Assembly: GCA_015680685.1 (NCBI GenBank)
Contig: MNCI01027357.1
Location: 156,152 to 220,151, forward strand
Source of the DNA: Gnetum montanum
Taxonomy: Eukaryota; Streptophyta; Gnetopsida; Gnetales; Gnetaceae
Reading direction: 5' to 3'
Length of the DNA: 64,000 nucleotides
The notes under the pieces are model-generated. The model made no database searches. It had not been told where the DNA came from and was given only the letters and a program-made list of their open reading frames with translations. Both the position numbers and the translations under genes were made by a program. Shown here piece by piece: positions 11,938 to 22,429 of this stretch; the first letter of the stretch is position 1, and each line of letters opens with the position of its first letter.

Positions 11938-12347
11938 TCACAGCTGTATGGAAATCCATCGCAAATTCTAAGATTCTTGATCACTCTGACAGCAGAGCCA
12001 GGTGGTGTATTGATATATCCAAAGGCCATAGCAAATCTCTCACTATGGTGGTTGAGAACATATACCTTCCGCTCTTCTTTCACAACGTTAAACACAAAAG
12101 CTTTATCAGGCACAGACCCTGCTACCTTCATCTGCATTAACATGTTTTGCAGTTCGGCGTGAATTATGTCAGCCTGGATGCAACCTATCGTCGGCAAGAA
12201 ACCTTTGAACCTGCTTCTTTAACACCAATTCAACTACACCCAGGAGTTTTGTGACACTCCTCTCTTCCATCGTTGACCGCACCGGTTCCATATGATCCCA
12301 AGGGCCCGAAGCAGCATACATTTTGGAAAGCAAGACATATCCAGAAT
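11925..12347 (-). pseudogene. PPR-DYW protein, C-terminal relic
   Basis: Minus strand encodes the end of an organellar RNA-editing PPR protein. In order: LLSKMYAASGPWDHMEPVR (E motif), KKQVQRFLADDRLHP (E+), IIHAELQNMLMQMKVAGSVP, then the DYW-type block HHSERFAMAFGYINTPPG and VRVIKNLRIC. Near 12180-12200 a frame shift and a stop break it. The cytidine-deaminase-like HSE motif is present as HHSER, but the final DYW tail is missing. It continues in the opposite orientation beyond the N at 12348. Confidence 0.8.
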
Positions 12348-12348
12348 N

Positions 12349-12844
12349 TATGTTGAATAAAAGAAAAAATTCTACTTGGAGTATATTAGAGGTAATTCAT
12401 TAGATTCACCATTCCAGTATCTTATAGCTAACATCTGGATTAGAGCTCAGAGTTTTATCAGCAGGCTTCATTTGAGTTCACATCTTTTAAGGATAGACCT
12501 GTGGAAGATGGATTTACTTGCAAAGGCAAGAGCACACATGTTGGCTTTGTGGATTTGGAGGGCTTGATGATAAGCAACATGTTTTTATTGGTGTCCATAT
12601 GGCTAAGCATTTGAGACAAAAATACAATATTAAAACTAAAAATTTGAATGATTTATTGTTGTTGTATCTAGTGATGGTTAGTCACTTTGTTGAATCAGTA
12701 TTTGTTTTTCATGTATTGCCTGTTCAATATATCTTTCAGGTCTACAATCATAGGAAAATCTACGGTTTCAGTTTTATAAATAAAATGCCAATGGACTTAG
12801 ATGCATATGTTTGGCTTTCTTTGTTGGGTGCTTGCGGGGTTCAT
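12349..12844 (+). pseudogene. Inverted piece of the same PPR gene, bounded by Ns
   Basis: Plus strand encodes FINKMPMDLDAYVWLSLLGA followed by CGVH, the PPR motif that normally precedes the block at 12347. The segment is bounded by single Ns at 12348 and 12845. Flipping it makes its 3' end run in frame into SGYVLLSKMYAAS of the minus-strand relic. So it is either a small inversion or, more likely given the Ns, a mis-oriented contig. The upstream part (12375-12770) is not recognised. Confidence 0.65.
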
Positions 12845-13189
12845 NCCCTTATTCTTTTGCATTCTCAATGACTGCTTTAGAAATTCGGGCTGCTCTAATT
12901 TTGTGAGGTATTGAATATAAGTAATAAATTGGCAAAGAGCTTTACCCTCTAGGAGAAGTTGGTCACACTCCAAAAATAACATAAGATATTGTGTTTGTGT
13001 GCCTTTGAGGCAATTCTATTAGTTGTGATGATGAGAAGTTAGATAGAGAAGTTGATGCTTAGAATCTTATTTAGTGCATTTTCAGTTTAGCCATTAAGTT
13101 GTCAGGTATCTGTTATTTCGCTTCTAAGCTGTAATGTTTAACTAGGATTTCTGTACTATGTCATTTGCAATGAAAATTTGTATTTGTAA

Positions 13190-14390
13190 AACAGTTTGAG
13201 CTTTTACCTTCAATTTTTGTAAGAAAAATATCTGTTCTACCCTTTCAATAGCCTGCCAGTTTATTGCATTGAGATCTGCCCCCACACTACACACTCATAC
13301 AACACTGTAGGATATAAATGACAGTCTGAACATTTTGTTTTTGACTTTCCAAAATCATATTCCTAATGTCTTGCACTTGTTTTCAAGTAAATGGCAAGCC
13401 TTAATTCCTCATTTACTCTTTCTTTGATACATTTATACCATGACTCAAGTATCTAAAGGAGTTCATAATTTCTATGTTAGCAAAACCAAAACTACAGCTG
13501 TAATCATATGCCATATCATCATTTTTGTTTCCTCCGCATTGAATTTTAGGCAAGATAAAAGATAAGCATTTTCTAAAACTTGTAGTATATTTTCAATATC
13601 TAACTTAGGTGTAGAAATTAATGCAGCATCCTCAGCATGCAAAAGTAGATTATTGCCTAATATTCTATTTTGATAACATGTTTGTGATCACCTTTCCACA
13701 ACCAGTTCTGCAATTCATCAAAAAGAGACCGAAAAAAAAGTTGGGGATAAAGGCCAGCCTTGCTTCACTCCAATTTTTCTCTGAAACTAAAATTCATCAT
13801 CTAATATACTGTCTTTAAACTCAATGATGACTTCTCATCCAGCTTTTGATTTGCTGTTATTAACTTTATAGAAATGCCTAATTGATTAAAATGCTCCTGT
13901 AACTTTTTTCAAATCACAAAGTTGTATGCTTTTGCAAAACCCATAAAATAAATGTATACTTTTATGTTGGGATTCTCTGCAACTTCCATACAATATCTAT
14001 TAGTAACTAAGTAATCAACAATGGAATGGTTTTGTTAGAAACCTACTTAGCAAATTACCTTTATATTATTAGTTTCTGTCGAAGTACCTAATCTTTTTTC
14101 AATAACAATGTCCAATAACTTTGCAACAATATTACTTACAACCATCATTCAATAATTGTTCAGATTGTTCTTATCACCTTTCTTATGAAGTATTGTGTTA
14201 TTAATCTTCCACCATTGATCCATGCCAAACTCAACTATTGTGTTTAGCTTTCAACAGATTTCTTTATGAATAAAATCTATGCCCATTTCAGTAATTTAGT
14301 ATACAAAACATGGAAATCAACAACTTTACCAATTACTAATCTATTGATGTCATCTACCACCTCATCCAAGGTTGAGAGACGCATGACTAA
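13190..14390 (-). pseudogene. Non-LTR retrotransposon reverse transcriptase relic
   Basis: Minus strand, frames broken by many stops. Blocks in RT order: ILHKKGDKNNLNNY (RT0/1), VAKLLDIVIEKRLGT, VGFxQNHSIVDYLVTNRYCM, KVYIYFMGFAKAYNFV (RT3), IGVKQGWPLSPTFFSVSF (RT4), LLLHAEDAALIS (the YADD box, here HAED), and a later WQAIERVEQIFF block. The altered catalytic box shows the copy is dead. The GVKQGWPLSP and DELQNWL style looks unlike the L1 clade common in seed plants, but assignment needs a search. Sequence to the right (to about 15750) may hold its 5' half. Confidence 0.7.
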
Positions 14391-14399
14391 CATTGATGG

Positions 14400-16140
14400 C
14401 TTACACACATAGTTTGTCATGCAATGCTGAACTGTGCAACATTTTTGTTGCACATATCACACAATGCTCTTAATTGTGGACAAGGATGAGTCTCTGCAAG
14501 TGTGACTATGATACATGGAAAAATTTCCCATCTTTCTCTCAAGGACAAGGGGTACAGTTCAGAAACGCATAGGTTTGTGATTGTGCCACTTCAAATTTTT
14601 ACTGCATGATGCCTTTCAGAACTATTCTGCACAATCACCGCACAGCACTCTCATGTGTGTGCACCATGAGGCAACAAGTATCATTCTCCAGTTTAAAAAG
14701 GCTGAAAATAAAATAAATAAATAATATCATGGAAAGAGAATTCAAGCGATAGAGAGATTTTGTACTAAAACAACTTCCAAAATTTATCAAGCTCCTTTTT
14801 GATCAAGTATGCAAAATCTTTTTGCTGATTTCTAACAAATTTCTCTTATTTGTGATTAAGCATTTATACCAATTGATCAAAATTTGATTTTAATCTAGAG
14901 TAGCTATTCTAATGTTCCTTCTAGCTTACACACATTCACAATCAAACCAATTTCATTGAACATTATGTTTGTAGTCATTAGTGAAACTGAAATTTTAATA
15001 TGTCCATAGACCCTCTAGATCTATGAGATATTAGAAATATATGCTATGTGTTTTGAAAACATCATTAAGAAAATTACTAAGTGTTCTTGGTAACATCATT
15101 AGTAACATGTTTAGCTGCTTCAACTAAAATTTGCTCCAATTTCTTAAAATCATGTTCACCTCCATGTATTAATCTTTGAACTATGAAGTCCATCTTTTTT
15201 TTTGTGCATTTTGTTTTTCTTTTTCTTTCCATCATCAAGGTACAACCGAACTTGCAAGCCTCTGCTACCTTACCTCCTATTGCAAACTCTTTAATGTATT
15301 TTATATTTTTAATAGACAATAAAAGCAAATCAATACAAGAATTGTCTTGAGGTTCTATAAAAGTAAAAATTGTAGACCTTGAAACTTGGTTAAACCATTA
15401 CAAATGAGTGGATCTTAGACCCTAGTCCATTTTAAGAAATGATGTCCTATTTTGTTGATGTTGCTATCTTCAAAGCATCTAGCCCAACTCTAATTAGGAA
15501 CATTGTCTATTCCACCATTGTGTTTTGCCACTAAATACTTTTGTTTGCAGTGATTCCAATGAAGCATTAAATCTCCATGGGTAAAAACAACTTTAGCTCT
15601 AAAATCCACCATATCTGTTTCTAAATTTGGAAACAAAATAGTCTCTAGAGAGGTACAACTTATTGTACAAAGTAGGTTCTCTGTAAGCAGAATAACAAGT
15701 GACAAGAAAAATGCATCCCTACAGGTGACAAATTTAACTGTGTTACATAGGGACACATCTCCATGGAAAATTTTGTGTTCAGAATGTCCTCAGGACAGGG
15801 ACACATCCCAGGCCACAGGTGGAACATGGTGCATATTAAAATAGTTTTAAATACATTTTATACTCTACTTACACCTATTTTCTTTCTTGCAAAATGATTT
15901 GAAAATGCTTCATCATCAAAATTGCACTAAAAACCTTGGAAATATCTCACAAATCACAATCTGTAACAAGTTTATCCATAATCTGCAGTGCTTCTAAACA
16001 TAACCCAATCTAAATAAAACTATTACTCATTATGTCCCGGTTGTGTCTCCGTAGCATTTCCAAAAACCCATCCTGTCTCCAAACACATTTGAGGATTCAT
16101 TCCTACGTCCCAGGGACCTGTGAAACATACAATTAACTTT
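14400..16140 (-). other. Decayed DNA, possible 5' part of the non-LTR element
   Basis: Two minus-strand open stretches (15077-15328, basic and Lys-rich; 15490-15756, with a THGDLMLHWN motif vaguely like the GDFN box of an APE endonuclease) could be parts of the same LINE. I cannot confirm it. Near 15790 and 16080 the text CCCAGG/GTCCCTGGGACG recurs in opposite senses. Confidence 0.25.
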
Positions 16141-16149
16141 ATTTAATCA

Positions 16150-16710
16150 CAGCAATGTTTCTTGCATTGAGGTACGCAAATGTACCTTCTTCATCAGCTT
16201 TCTTTATCCTCTGCCAGTCTTCAGCTTTTTCAAGTTTGCCTCTTGTAAGATCTTCATTTATCTATACTCTGTCCTTTTAGATTGCTCCAATTATGCCAGA
16301 TTCTGCCTCTGTTGAATAGATCTCAAAATCAGATAATAATATGAAGAGGTTTTTTCCCCTTTTAACCCATCTGAAATCCATCTTGAAAAGGTTGCTCCAG
16401 GATATGCATTTGCTCACAGAAGAAATGAGGAAGCTCCATTATCAAGTCCTCCTTTTATTTCTTAGAAAACCCACCAGCAACAGGTTTAGTGCTCTTTCCA
16501 GCATTTCTTCCTTCTCTTTGTTGCTTTGGATACAGCCAAAACCCCTTCAAATTTCTCTTCTAGTTTTGCTTCAATCTTAATTAACTTTTTCTCAAATGAA
16601 TATGCATAAATGGCATTGGCATTCTCTAATTTCTGATCCATAATTGCAACTTGTTGGTTGATGTTAATAATATCTTCCACGTTGTTGATTTTGGTTTTCA
16701 TGCTAATAAG
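16150..16710 (-). pseudogene. Coiled-coil coding remnant, unrecognised
   Basis: The minus-strand frame 16486-16701 reads as a Lys/Glu/Asn-rich heptad-like stretch (NAIYAYSFEKKLIKIEAKLE) and continues, with stops, to about 16150. I do not recognise a family. It may be a host gene exon or a transposon coiled coil. A plus-strand ORF over the same bases looks like its shadow. Confidence 0.25.
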
Positions 16711-17052
16711 TCTAGCCTTTGACGTGTTTTATTCTGATTTGGGAATGATAATTATCTACTCCTTGTTGCTTCTTCTCTATGTGTTACCCCAGGAAAGCAC
16801 TCCGTTTTCAATCTTTTTTCGAATGTGCTAAACTTTATGCTTTGTTTTCTTTAGCATAACAGTTGAGGTGTTTGCACGAAGAAAATACTAAGTGCTTTAA
16901 CTCCTCTGATTGGTGAAAGGTGTCCACTCCTGACAAGAAGATCAAGCATGCAGCTGAAGTGTTCATTTACAGGTACACGATTGGAAATAGCATCTAAATA
17001 CTTCATACCCTCAGCTACCAGAACAGCAAGTCACAGAATTGGGATGGACCTC

Positions 17053-17176
17053 GGAATCCAGCATCAAACAGAAACCAAATCTTGGCCATCCATGAGACCA
17101 TAGATTTCTGCTCTATCGTCTCAAACAACCTGATCAAGGATGGCCAAGATTTGGTTTCTGTTTGATGCTGGATTCC
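17053..17176. repeat. Perfect 39-bp inverted repeat (hairpin) with 46-bp loop
   Basis: Arm 17053-17091 (GGAATCCAGCATCAAACAGA and on) is the exact reverse complement of 17138-17176. It lies in PPR-derived sequence: the minus strand of the loop reads EQKSMVSW, a PPR-like block. An RNA from either strand would form a long perfect stem. Confidence 0.9.
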
Positions 17177-17194
17177 ATGAGCCCACTTCCACTA

Positions 17195-17570
17195 ACCTGA
17201 TCAAGGATCCCAAATGCCGTGCTCCAGATCAGCCAAGGTTGCGCAGGCAGAAATGGCGCTGGCGAAGGTTCTGAGATTGGGCTTCACGGCCACATGCTGC
17301 AACAACCTTTAAAGGCATTTTGTGGAACATCTGGCGTGCATCCTCAACTCTTCCGCATTTTGCAGCCATGTCTGTCAGCGCATTGCTCACAAACAGATCT
17401 CTACAGAGTCCTCTTCTGACGGTCTCGGAATGCAGTTGTCCGGCTTTTTGCAGGCTCCTGGCTTTGGCACAGCCACCAAGAACGGTTTTCACCGTGTAAT
17501 CGTTAGGATTTACATGCGCTTGTTGCATCCAGCTAAAAGTCCGAAACTCTCGCTCATGCAGTGGTTGCAA
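17195..17570 (-). pseudogene. PPR repeat relic
   Basis: Minus strand shows consecutive PPR motifs: HVNPNDYTVKTVLGGCAKAR, GQLHSETVRRGLCRDLFVSN, ALTDMAAKCGRVEDARQMF and HKMPLKVVA. A frame change then leads to VKPNLRTFASAISACATLAD. The piece between MPLKVVA and VKPNL is deleted. These are the 35-residue motifs of plant organellar RNA-binding PPR proteins. No start, transit peptide or C-terminal domain is seen, so this is a fragment. It may derive from the same gene family as the 12-kb relic. Confidence 0.82.
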
Positions 17571-18738
17571 TATAACAAGAGATTAGGGCAGTGCTAGAAA
17601 CGATGACTGGTAATTTCACGAAGAAATTGTAATGCCTCACACGAGCTTCTGCATTTGGCGTACATGTGGATGAGCTTGTTTCATAAAAAATTTGTACGAT
17701 GTATATGCCAGAGCTGCCTTCATGTGCGAGTGGATGTATCAGCCATAGCCCAGGACTCTGTTTCTGATACGGCATTGCAGCAGGCATAGTTAAGTAGAAA
17801 TATCAATGTGCAACCCGCTTTAGAAAATTCGAGGACTAGCCTGCTGCAACTTCCTAGGTAGCCGAGTTTTCTGATCTGTGTGTTTTCCGCCCTCGGCAAC
17901 CAGCCCCTGCATAGCCTCTGCATCATCCATAGACGTGCCCGCTTCTTCTCGGCCAGGACTGGCATGCCATTCTTACCCAGATGCACATCAAAATGCACTC
18001 TGCACCTGCAGTTCAACAGCAGAGGCCAAAAAATGCATCTGCGCCAGCAAAGATAAAAAAAAAAATGGAACTTTGGTTTTGAGGTGCCAAGGGGCTGCGT
18101 CTTGAACTGAAATATATTATCCAGGAGCAGAAACAAAGCTTCATAGTATATCATGTGTTTAATTGCTTGCTAGAAAGCACGGAAAACACGCAAAGGAATA
18201 ATTTTCTAATTTTATAATATTTACTCCAGCACCATTACAATAGTTTATTGGAAAAATTAGAGAGGAAACTTATTTGTTAGTAGAGAGAATGTACTACCTT
18301 ACAATAGATAGAAAAAATTAGAGAGGAAAATTAATTGTTAGTAAGGAGAATGGTTTAGTCTTAACAACATTTATGTCATCTTCAATATCTATGCGCAAAC
18401 TTAAAATAGCAAAAGGATTCAGAAAGCTTTGACATGATACCAACTTTTTTAGAAAATGAAAGTAAAAAGGTAAATGTTGGCACATAATGCTTGCCACAAT
18501 TGACCTTAGGTCTAGTTTCTTTAACATCTTTTTAACTTTGCTTATCAATAAAAGATTTTATCTTTGAGTAGATGGTAATCTTCTTACATATCGAAAATTT
18601 TTCCTTCAAATTGTATTTTCTATCCTCAATTTAACATGCTTTCTCATTTCCTTCACATCAACACATTTTTTCCTTTCATTAATATCTTTTTTCTTGAGTA
18701 GAAAATGATAAACATTTTAAAAAAATGTCCTTCACAAT
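17571..18738. other. Intergenic DNA, locally GC-rich
   Basis: 17.6-18.1 kb is richer in GC than its surroundings and has overlapping open stretches on both strands, but no family is recognised. It may be further relic of the PPR locus. Confidence 0.3.
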
Positions 18739-18877
18739 GAGGTGTTAACCTAGTGGTATAGGCCTTAGCCTATAACCTAAGATCACAAATTTGATTCTAC
18801 TAGGTAACACTGAGTTATAAGTTTCTATAAATTTTTGGGTGTACCTATGTTTCAATTATTTCAAGTTCCAACACCTC
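18739..18877 (+). repeat. tRNA-type SINE-like repeat, complete copy
   Basis: Starts GAGGTGTTAACCTAGTGGTA (box-A-like AACCTAGTGG), then AAGATCACAAATTTGATTC (box-B-like), then TATAAGTTTCTATAAATTTT, and ends CCAACACCTC. The two ends are inverted repeats (GAGGTGTT/AACACCTC). Copies at 7556, 7742 and 45113 share this order. Confidence 0.7.
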
Positions 18878-19199
18878 TTAGACAAAAATTACAAGAACTA
18901 GGAAAATTATAATGTGTAATTATTGGTTGAATGTAAGTCTTTCCACTTGTTTACAAACATCTACAAGAACTAAATGATATAGAAATAAATTCCATATGCT
19001 TAATAGGAATGAGAAAACTAACAATTTTTTCTTAGCTCTCTAAAAAATTAGATAACTCGACAAAACATAGAACTTTAGAATATTCTTGAAATTGGACATG
19101 GAGTACGCTATACTATTGAAGCATTATCTAACTTAACAAGCACAAAAAGAAAGTGAGAATAATACCTAGTTAATTGTGAATCAAAACTTTAATTACAAG

Positions 19200-19663
19200 T
19201 GATGAGACTTGATATGTCAAGTAGTTGAGTCATTGGAACATGATGAAGCATCATTTTGTCAAGTGTATTAGTTGATTGAGATATTACAGATGTTATATTG
19301 TAAATGCTACGTCACATCTGCGATGTAGCATCCCTATTGGCGCATCTTAGTTGGTTGCTACATCGTAGATGCTATATCGCATCTGCTATAACTTAGCTGT
19401 GTCGATGCATCCCCATGGATGCATACCTGTTATGTAGCTAAATGCAATAAATCATCCTCATTGATGCATCCCCATTGACGCAACCAAATGTATTAATGCA
19501 TTCCTGTCAACACAATGTTTGTATCTGCCTATAAATATGCGAGCACCACCACATATTTGGCACCATTTAGTCAATAGTGTAGCCAAACTCTTATAATTTT
19601 ATTCTGTAATCTTAGCAAGTAGTCAATGAGTCTCCATAGTCTAGATTTGAGTCAATTGTACAA
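19200..19663 (+). mobile_element. LTR fragment of the TGATGAG family (GATGCATC palindrome class)
   Basis: Starts TGATGAGACTTGATATG. U3 contains imperfect palindromes of the GATGCATC/ATCGTAGATG type. CTATAAATATGCG (near 19531) is the TATA box, and CCAAACTCTTATAATTTTAT matches the R region of the LTR at 936. It is cut at 19663 by the next LTR. Confidence 0.75.
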
Positions 19664-20159
19664 TGTAACATCCCGTCCCTTGTTAAGGACAAAAATGTAC
19701 TATAATCATGTAATTAACCTTTGAAAGAAGGGGTGCCTTATTATGAGGAGTTACAATTATTCACGATACCTCATGAAAATGGGTTTGACCTATGGCATTT
19801 AAGGTAGGGCTTAGAGGTCATGCCAACATGGAGTTGCAGTGCCACAATTGGCAAGTGATGGAAGCTCAATTAAGCAGGACAAGAAGGGACTGATCACCCC
19901 TTCAATTGAATAGCCTAACCATGGTGGCAATGCTGGATTGCTGCTAAAGGTCTTACATGCCATAGGAAGATAACCCAGAGAGGCATTACAATGTACCATT
20001 TAAGACCAATAAAATTTCTCTTGCTTTCCTTCTTACTTAATTCAATGTCACAATATTATTTACCAAGTTATTCAATTATATTTCTATTATAATTTCACAC
20101 GCGATGGATTATACAACAAACAATTGTGTTTTATTGACATCTATAAATGAGATGTCACA
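19664..20159 (+). mobile_element. 5' LTR of an unrelated retrotransposon
   Basis: TGTAACATCCCG ... GAGATGTCACA, with terminal inverted repeats (TGTAACATC/GATGTCACA), 496 bp. It is followed by the primer-binding site TTGGTATCGAAGC (20161-20173), complementary to the 3' end of initiator tRNA-Met apart from minor changes. The internal part is short and interrupted; gypsy versus copia cannot be told. Confidence 0.8.
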
Positions 20160-20160
20160 T

Positions 20161-20178
20161 TTGGTATCGAAGCAAACC
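20161..20178 (+). promoter_or_regulatory. Primer-binding site, tRNA-Met type
   Basis: TGGTATCGAAGC two bases inside the LTR, close to the widespread plant form TGGTATCAGAGC. Confidence 0.75.
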
Positions 20179-20369
20179 ATGATTTAGGAGCTAAATGGAA
20201 GAAAATATTATTAAACTTTATTATTAAATATGGATGAAATACATAGAATATGGAAATATATGGAAGGAAGCAGAAGAAGATGGAAGTGGAAGAAAAGATC
20301 AGGAAGGAAGCAAAGGAAGATCAGTTATTGTTATCTAGCTTAAAGACCTTGAGAAGATAAAAAATAGCC

Positions 20370-21170
20370 TTCAACTAGGCCTCATGTTCCTTCTTCATAG
20401 AGTTTTTCTTATTGATTACTGCTTGGCATCTAGCCAAACCATCGCACAGTTGTTTGATGTATTTGGTAGCACTTTTTACTGTAGCTCGTGCCTCATCCAT
20501 CTTCGCAAGTTCACCTTCTAACAGATTCACTTGAAGAGTCCATTGTGTCATGTCTTCTTGTCATTCTTTTTCTTTCCTCTACATACATAATACAAGATTC
20601 AAGATTAAGGCTAAATATCATAATAAAAATAAAAAGAAGAAAGAAAAAGAAAGAACAAGAATTACTTACAAGAAGTTGATCATTCTCAACCTAGAGGATG
20701 TGTTCACAATTCAACAAATAAAAAGCAACATAAGTGGCACCTTTAATTCTCCTAAGAGTTGTTTAAGATTTCTAACAACTTCTAAAACACCATCAAGAAT
20801 AGGATGAAAGGAGGATGTAGCACCAATCTACACTAACTCATAATCTCCCTTGAAGTCACTAGATCTTGACTTCCTCAAATGATATAGTTCTTCACAGACA
20901 AAGTAAGGTGTATTTCTTGCAATCTGTTCACCAACATTTTGAAGAAGAACAAGTTCTTCCTTGGTAGTAGCCACCATCTATCCTAGTAAGAAAGGGGAAC
21001 CCATGATGGTGACTAGTAAGAAATGCATGGCATGTGGTAAAGTACCTCTTATTGGGGTCACACAAGGAGAAGTCACATGTGGTGATTTCGATGGTGGGGT
21101 TGGAGTTTGTTCAGTGCTAGAATGTGAGGTTGTATCCTTTCCCAACTCCGAGATGAAGTACCTTTGACCT
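20370..21170 (-). pseudogene. Spliced pseudogene with coiled-coil segment, family unknown
   Basis: The minus strand shows exon-like frames joined by a good intron: donor CTTCTT|GTAAGTAATTC at about 20668-20674 and acceptor GTATGTAG|AGGAAAG near 20578. Upstream exon text: MVATTKEELVLLQNVGEQIA and YFVCEELYHLRKSR. Downstream: QVNLLEGELAKMDEARATVK. In-frame stops are present. It lies antisense inside the LTR element starting at 19664. Either a captured host fragment or a distant relative of the accessory ORF of elements B and C; the family is not recognised. Confidence 0.45.
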
Positions 21171-21250
21171 AGAGATATTTGCAACACAAAGGAATACAAA
21201 GTGAACATCACACAAGAAGAAGAAAGAAAAGGGAAGTATTTAAATACTAT

Positions 21251-22175
21251 TGATGAGTAGCGAGGTACCCCTATGCCCAACCATACAAATCACAAGCGTT
21301 CATGCACGATCCAGTCGAATTCTATGGACTTCATAGTTTCTAGTACACTAGTCTTCTAGGTAGTGAACCTTGTCCTAAGATCATTCATTGTCTTCCCAAT
21401 TACACTTGTGAGGCACATGGTATGGTTAAGTGTAATTGAGGCATATGATTTTTATAGTTTTATGTTTTATGATTTTAGTATGTAAAGAGAGATAAAGTAA
21501 TTGGATTAACTAATTTAATTTAACTAATTAAATAATACCTAAGAAATCCTAACATAAGCATCCAATCCCACTTTCCGTACATGTCCTGAACCCATGTATC
21601 CACTACTGGGTTACCAAGCGCTACGCTACTGAGCATACCAAGTAATAATGCCACTGGAATTACCAAGCGAATACATGCTACGCTCAAAGCGATCGTACTT
21701 ATGTGTTTAACCTATCTAGCTTATCTTGCTTCATTACTTTATTAGCTTAATCACTGGAAAATATTTAATGAATGAATTAATTAAAAACATTGAATGCATA
21801 AATGAATATTTAATCTACCTAGAGTGCTGCAAGGTTTATGAGATATCTCATCTTTATTGCCACACACATTGTCATGCTCAGGTACAACAATGCTCGAATA
21901 AAGATCCATACACTCAATGACTCATGCTATGGGCACTTAAGAGAAATATTCTAACTCTCAAATGAACAAACTACAAGAGCTTCACTACTATTGAAATCTC
22001 ATTGCCATAAATGTGACTGGTAGGCCTATATTTATAGGCAAAAAGTAGACACTACATCAACGGGGCCTCATCGATGCATGATACGATGCATCAATTGGGT
22101 CTTGTTGATGAGGCCCAGTTGAGGAGGTTGCATCAATGAGGCCTCATTGATGTAGCTAAGAAATACAACTCATCA
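21251..22175 (-). mobile_element. 3' LTR of element C
   Basis: TGATGAGTAGCGAGGTACCC at the left end, ACTCATCA at the right, 925 bp. Same block order as A and B but with a different palindrome class upstream of TATA. Confidence 0.88.
22053..22165. repeat. Palindrome array in LTR of C (GGCCTCATC class)
   Basis: Alternating GGCCTCATCGATG and TTGATGAGGCC blocks, plus GATGCATGATACGATGCATC, forming overlapping palindromes directly upstream (minus sense) of the LTR TATA. Replaces the GATATC array of other LTRs at the same position. Confidence 0.8.
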
Positions 22176-22429
22176 TACCCCCATGACTAAATGGAAACTC
22201 GTCCTCAAGTTCTGTTACAAAATTGGGAAGGTATGGTATTATTGACTGATTTTTCACAAACAAAATAGATTGACTTGACAAAAATGAAGTGCCTAAATAT
22301 ATGGATTAACACATTACAAAAATGATAGTGTTCATGATACAAAATTGAACACAATGACATGATTCTTCAAAATTGGATAGCACATTCCTTGATGGCATGA
22401 ATTTTGATGGAGAAGATCAAACAATCCCA

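Noticed and set aside
17720-18154. 144-codon minus-strand ORF and its plus-strand partner 17878-18105
   Set aside because: No recognisable motif, overlapping antisense open frames, GC-rich composition; most likely chance.
22053-22165. Independent MITE insertion in LTR C
   Set aside because: The array occupies the same slot as the GATATC array in other LTRs and has no target duplication.
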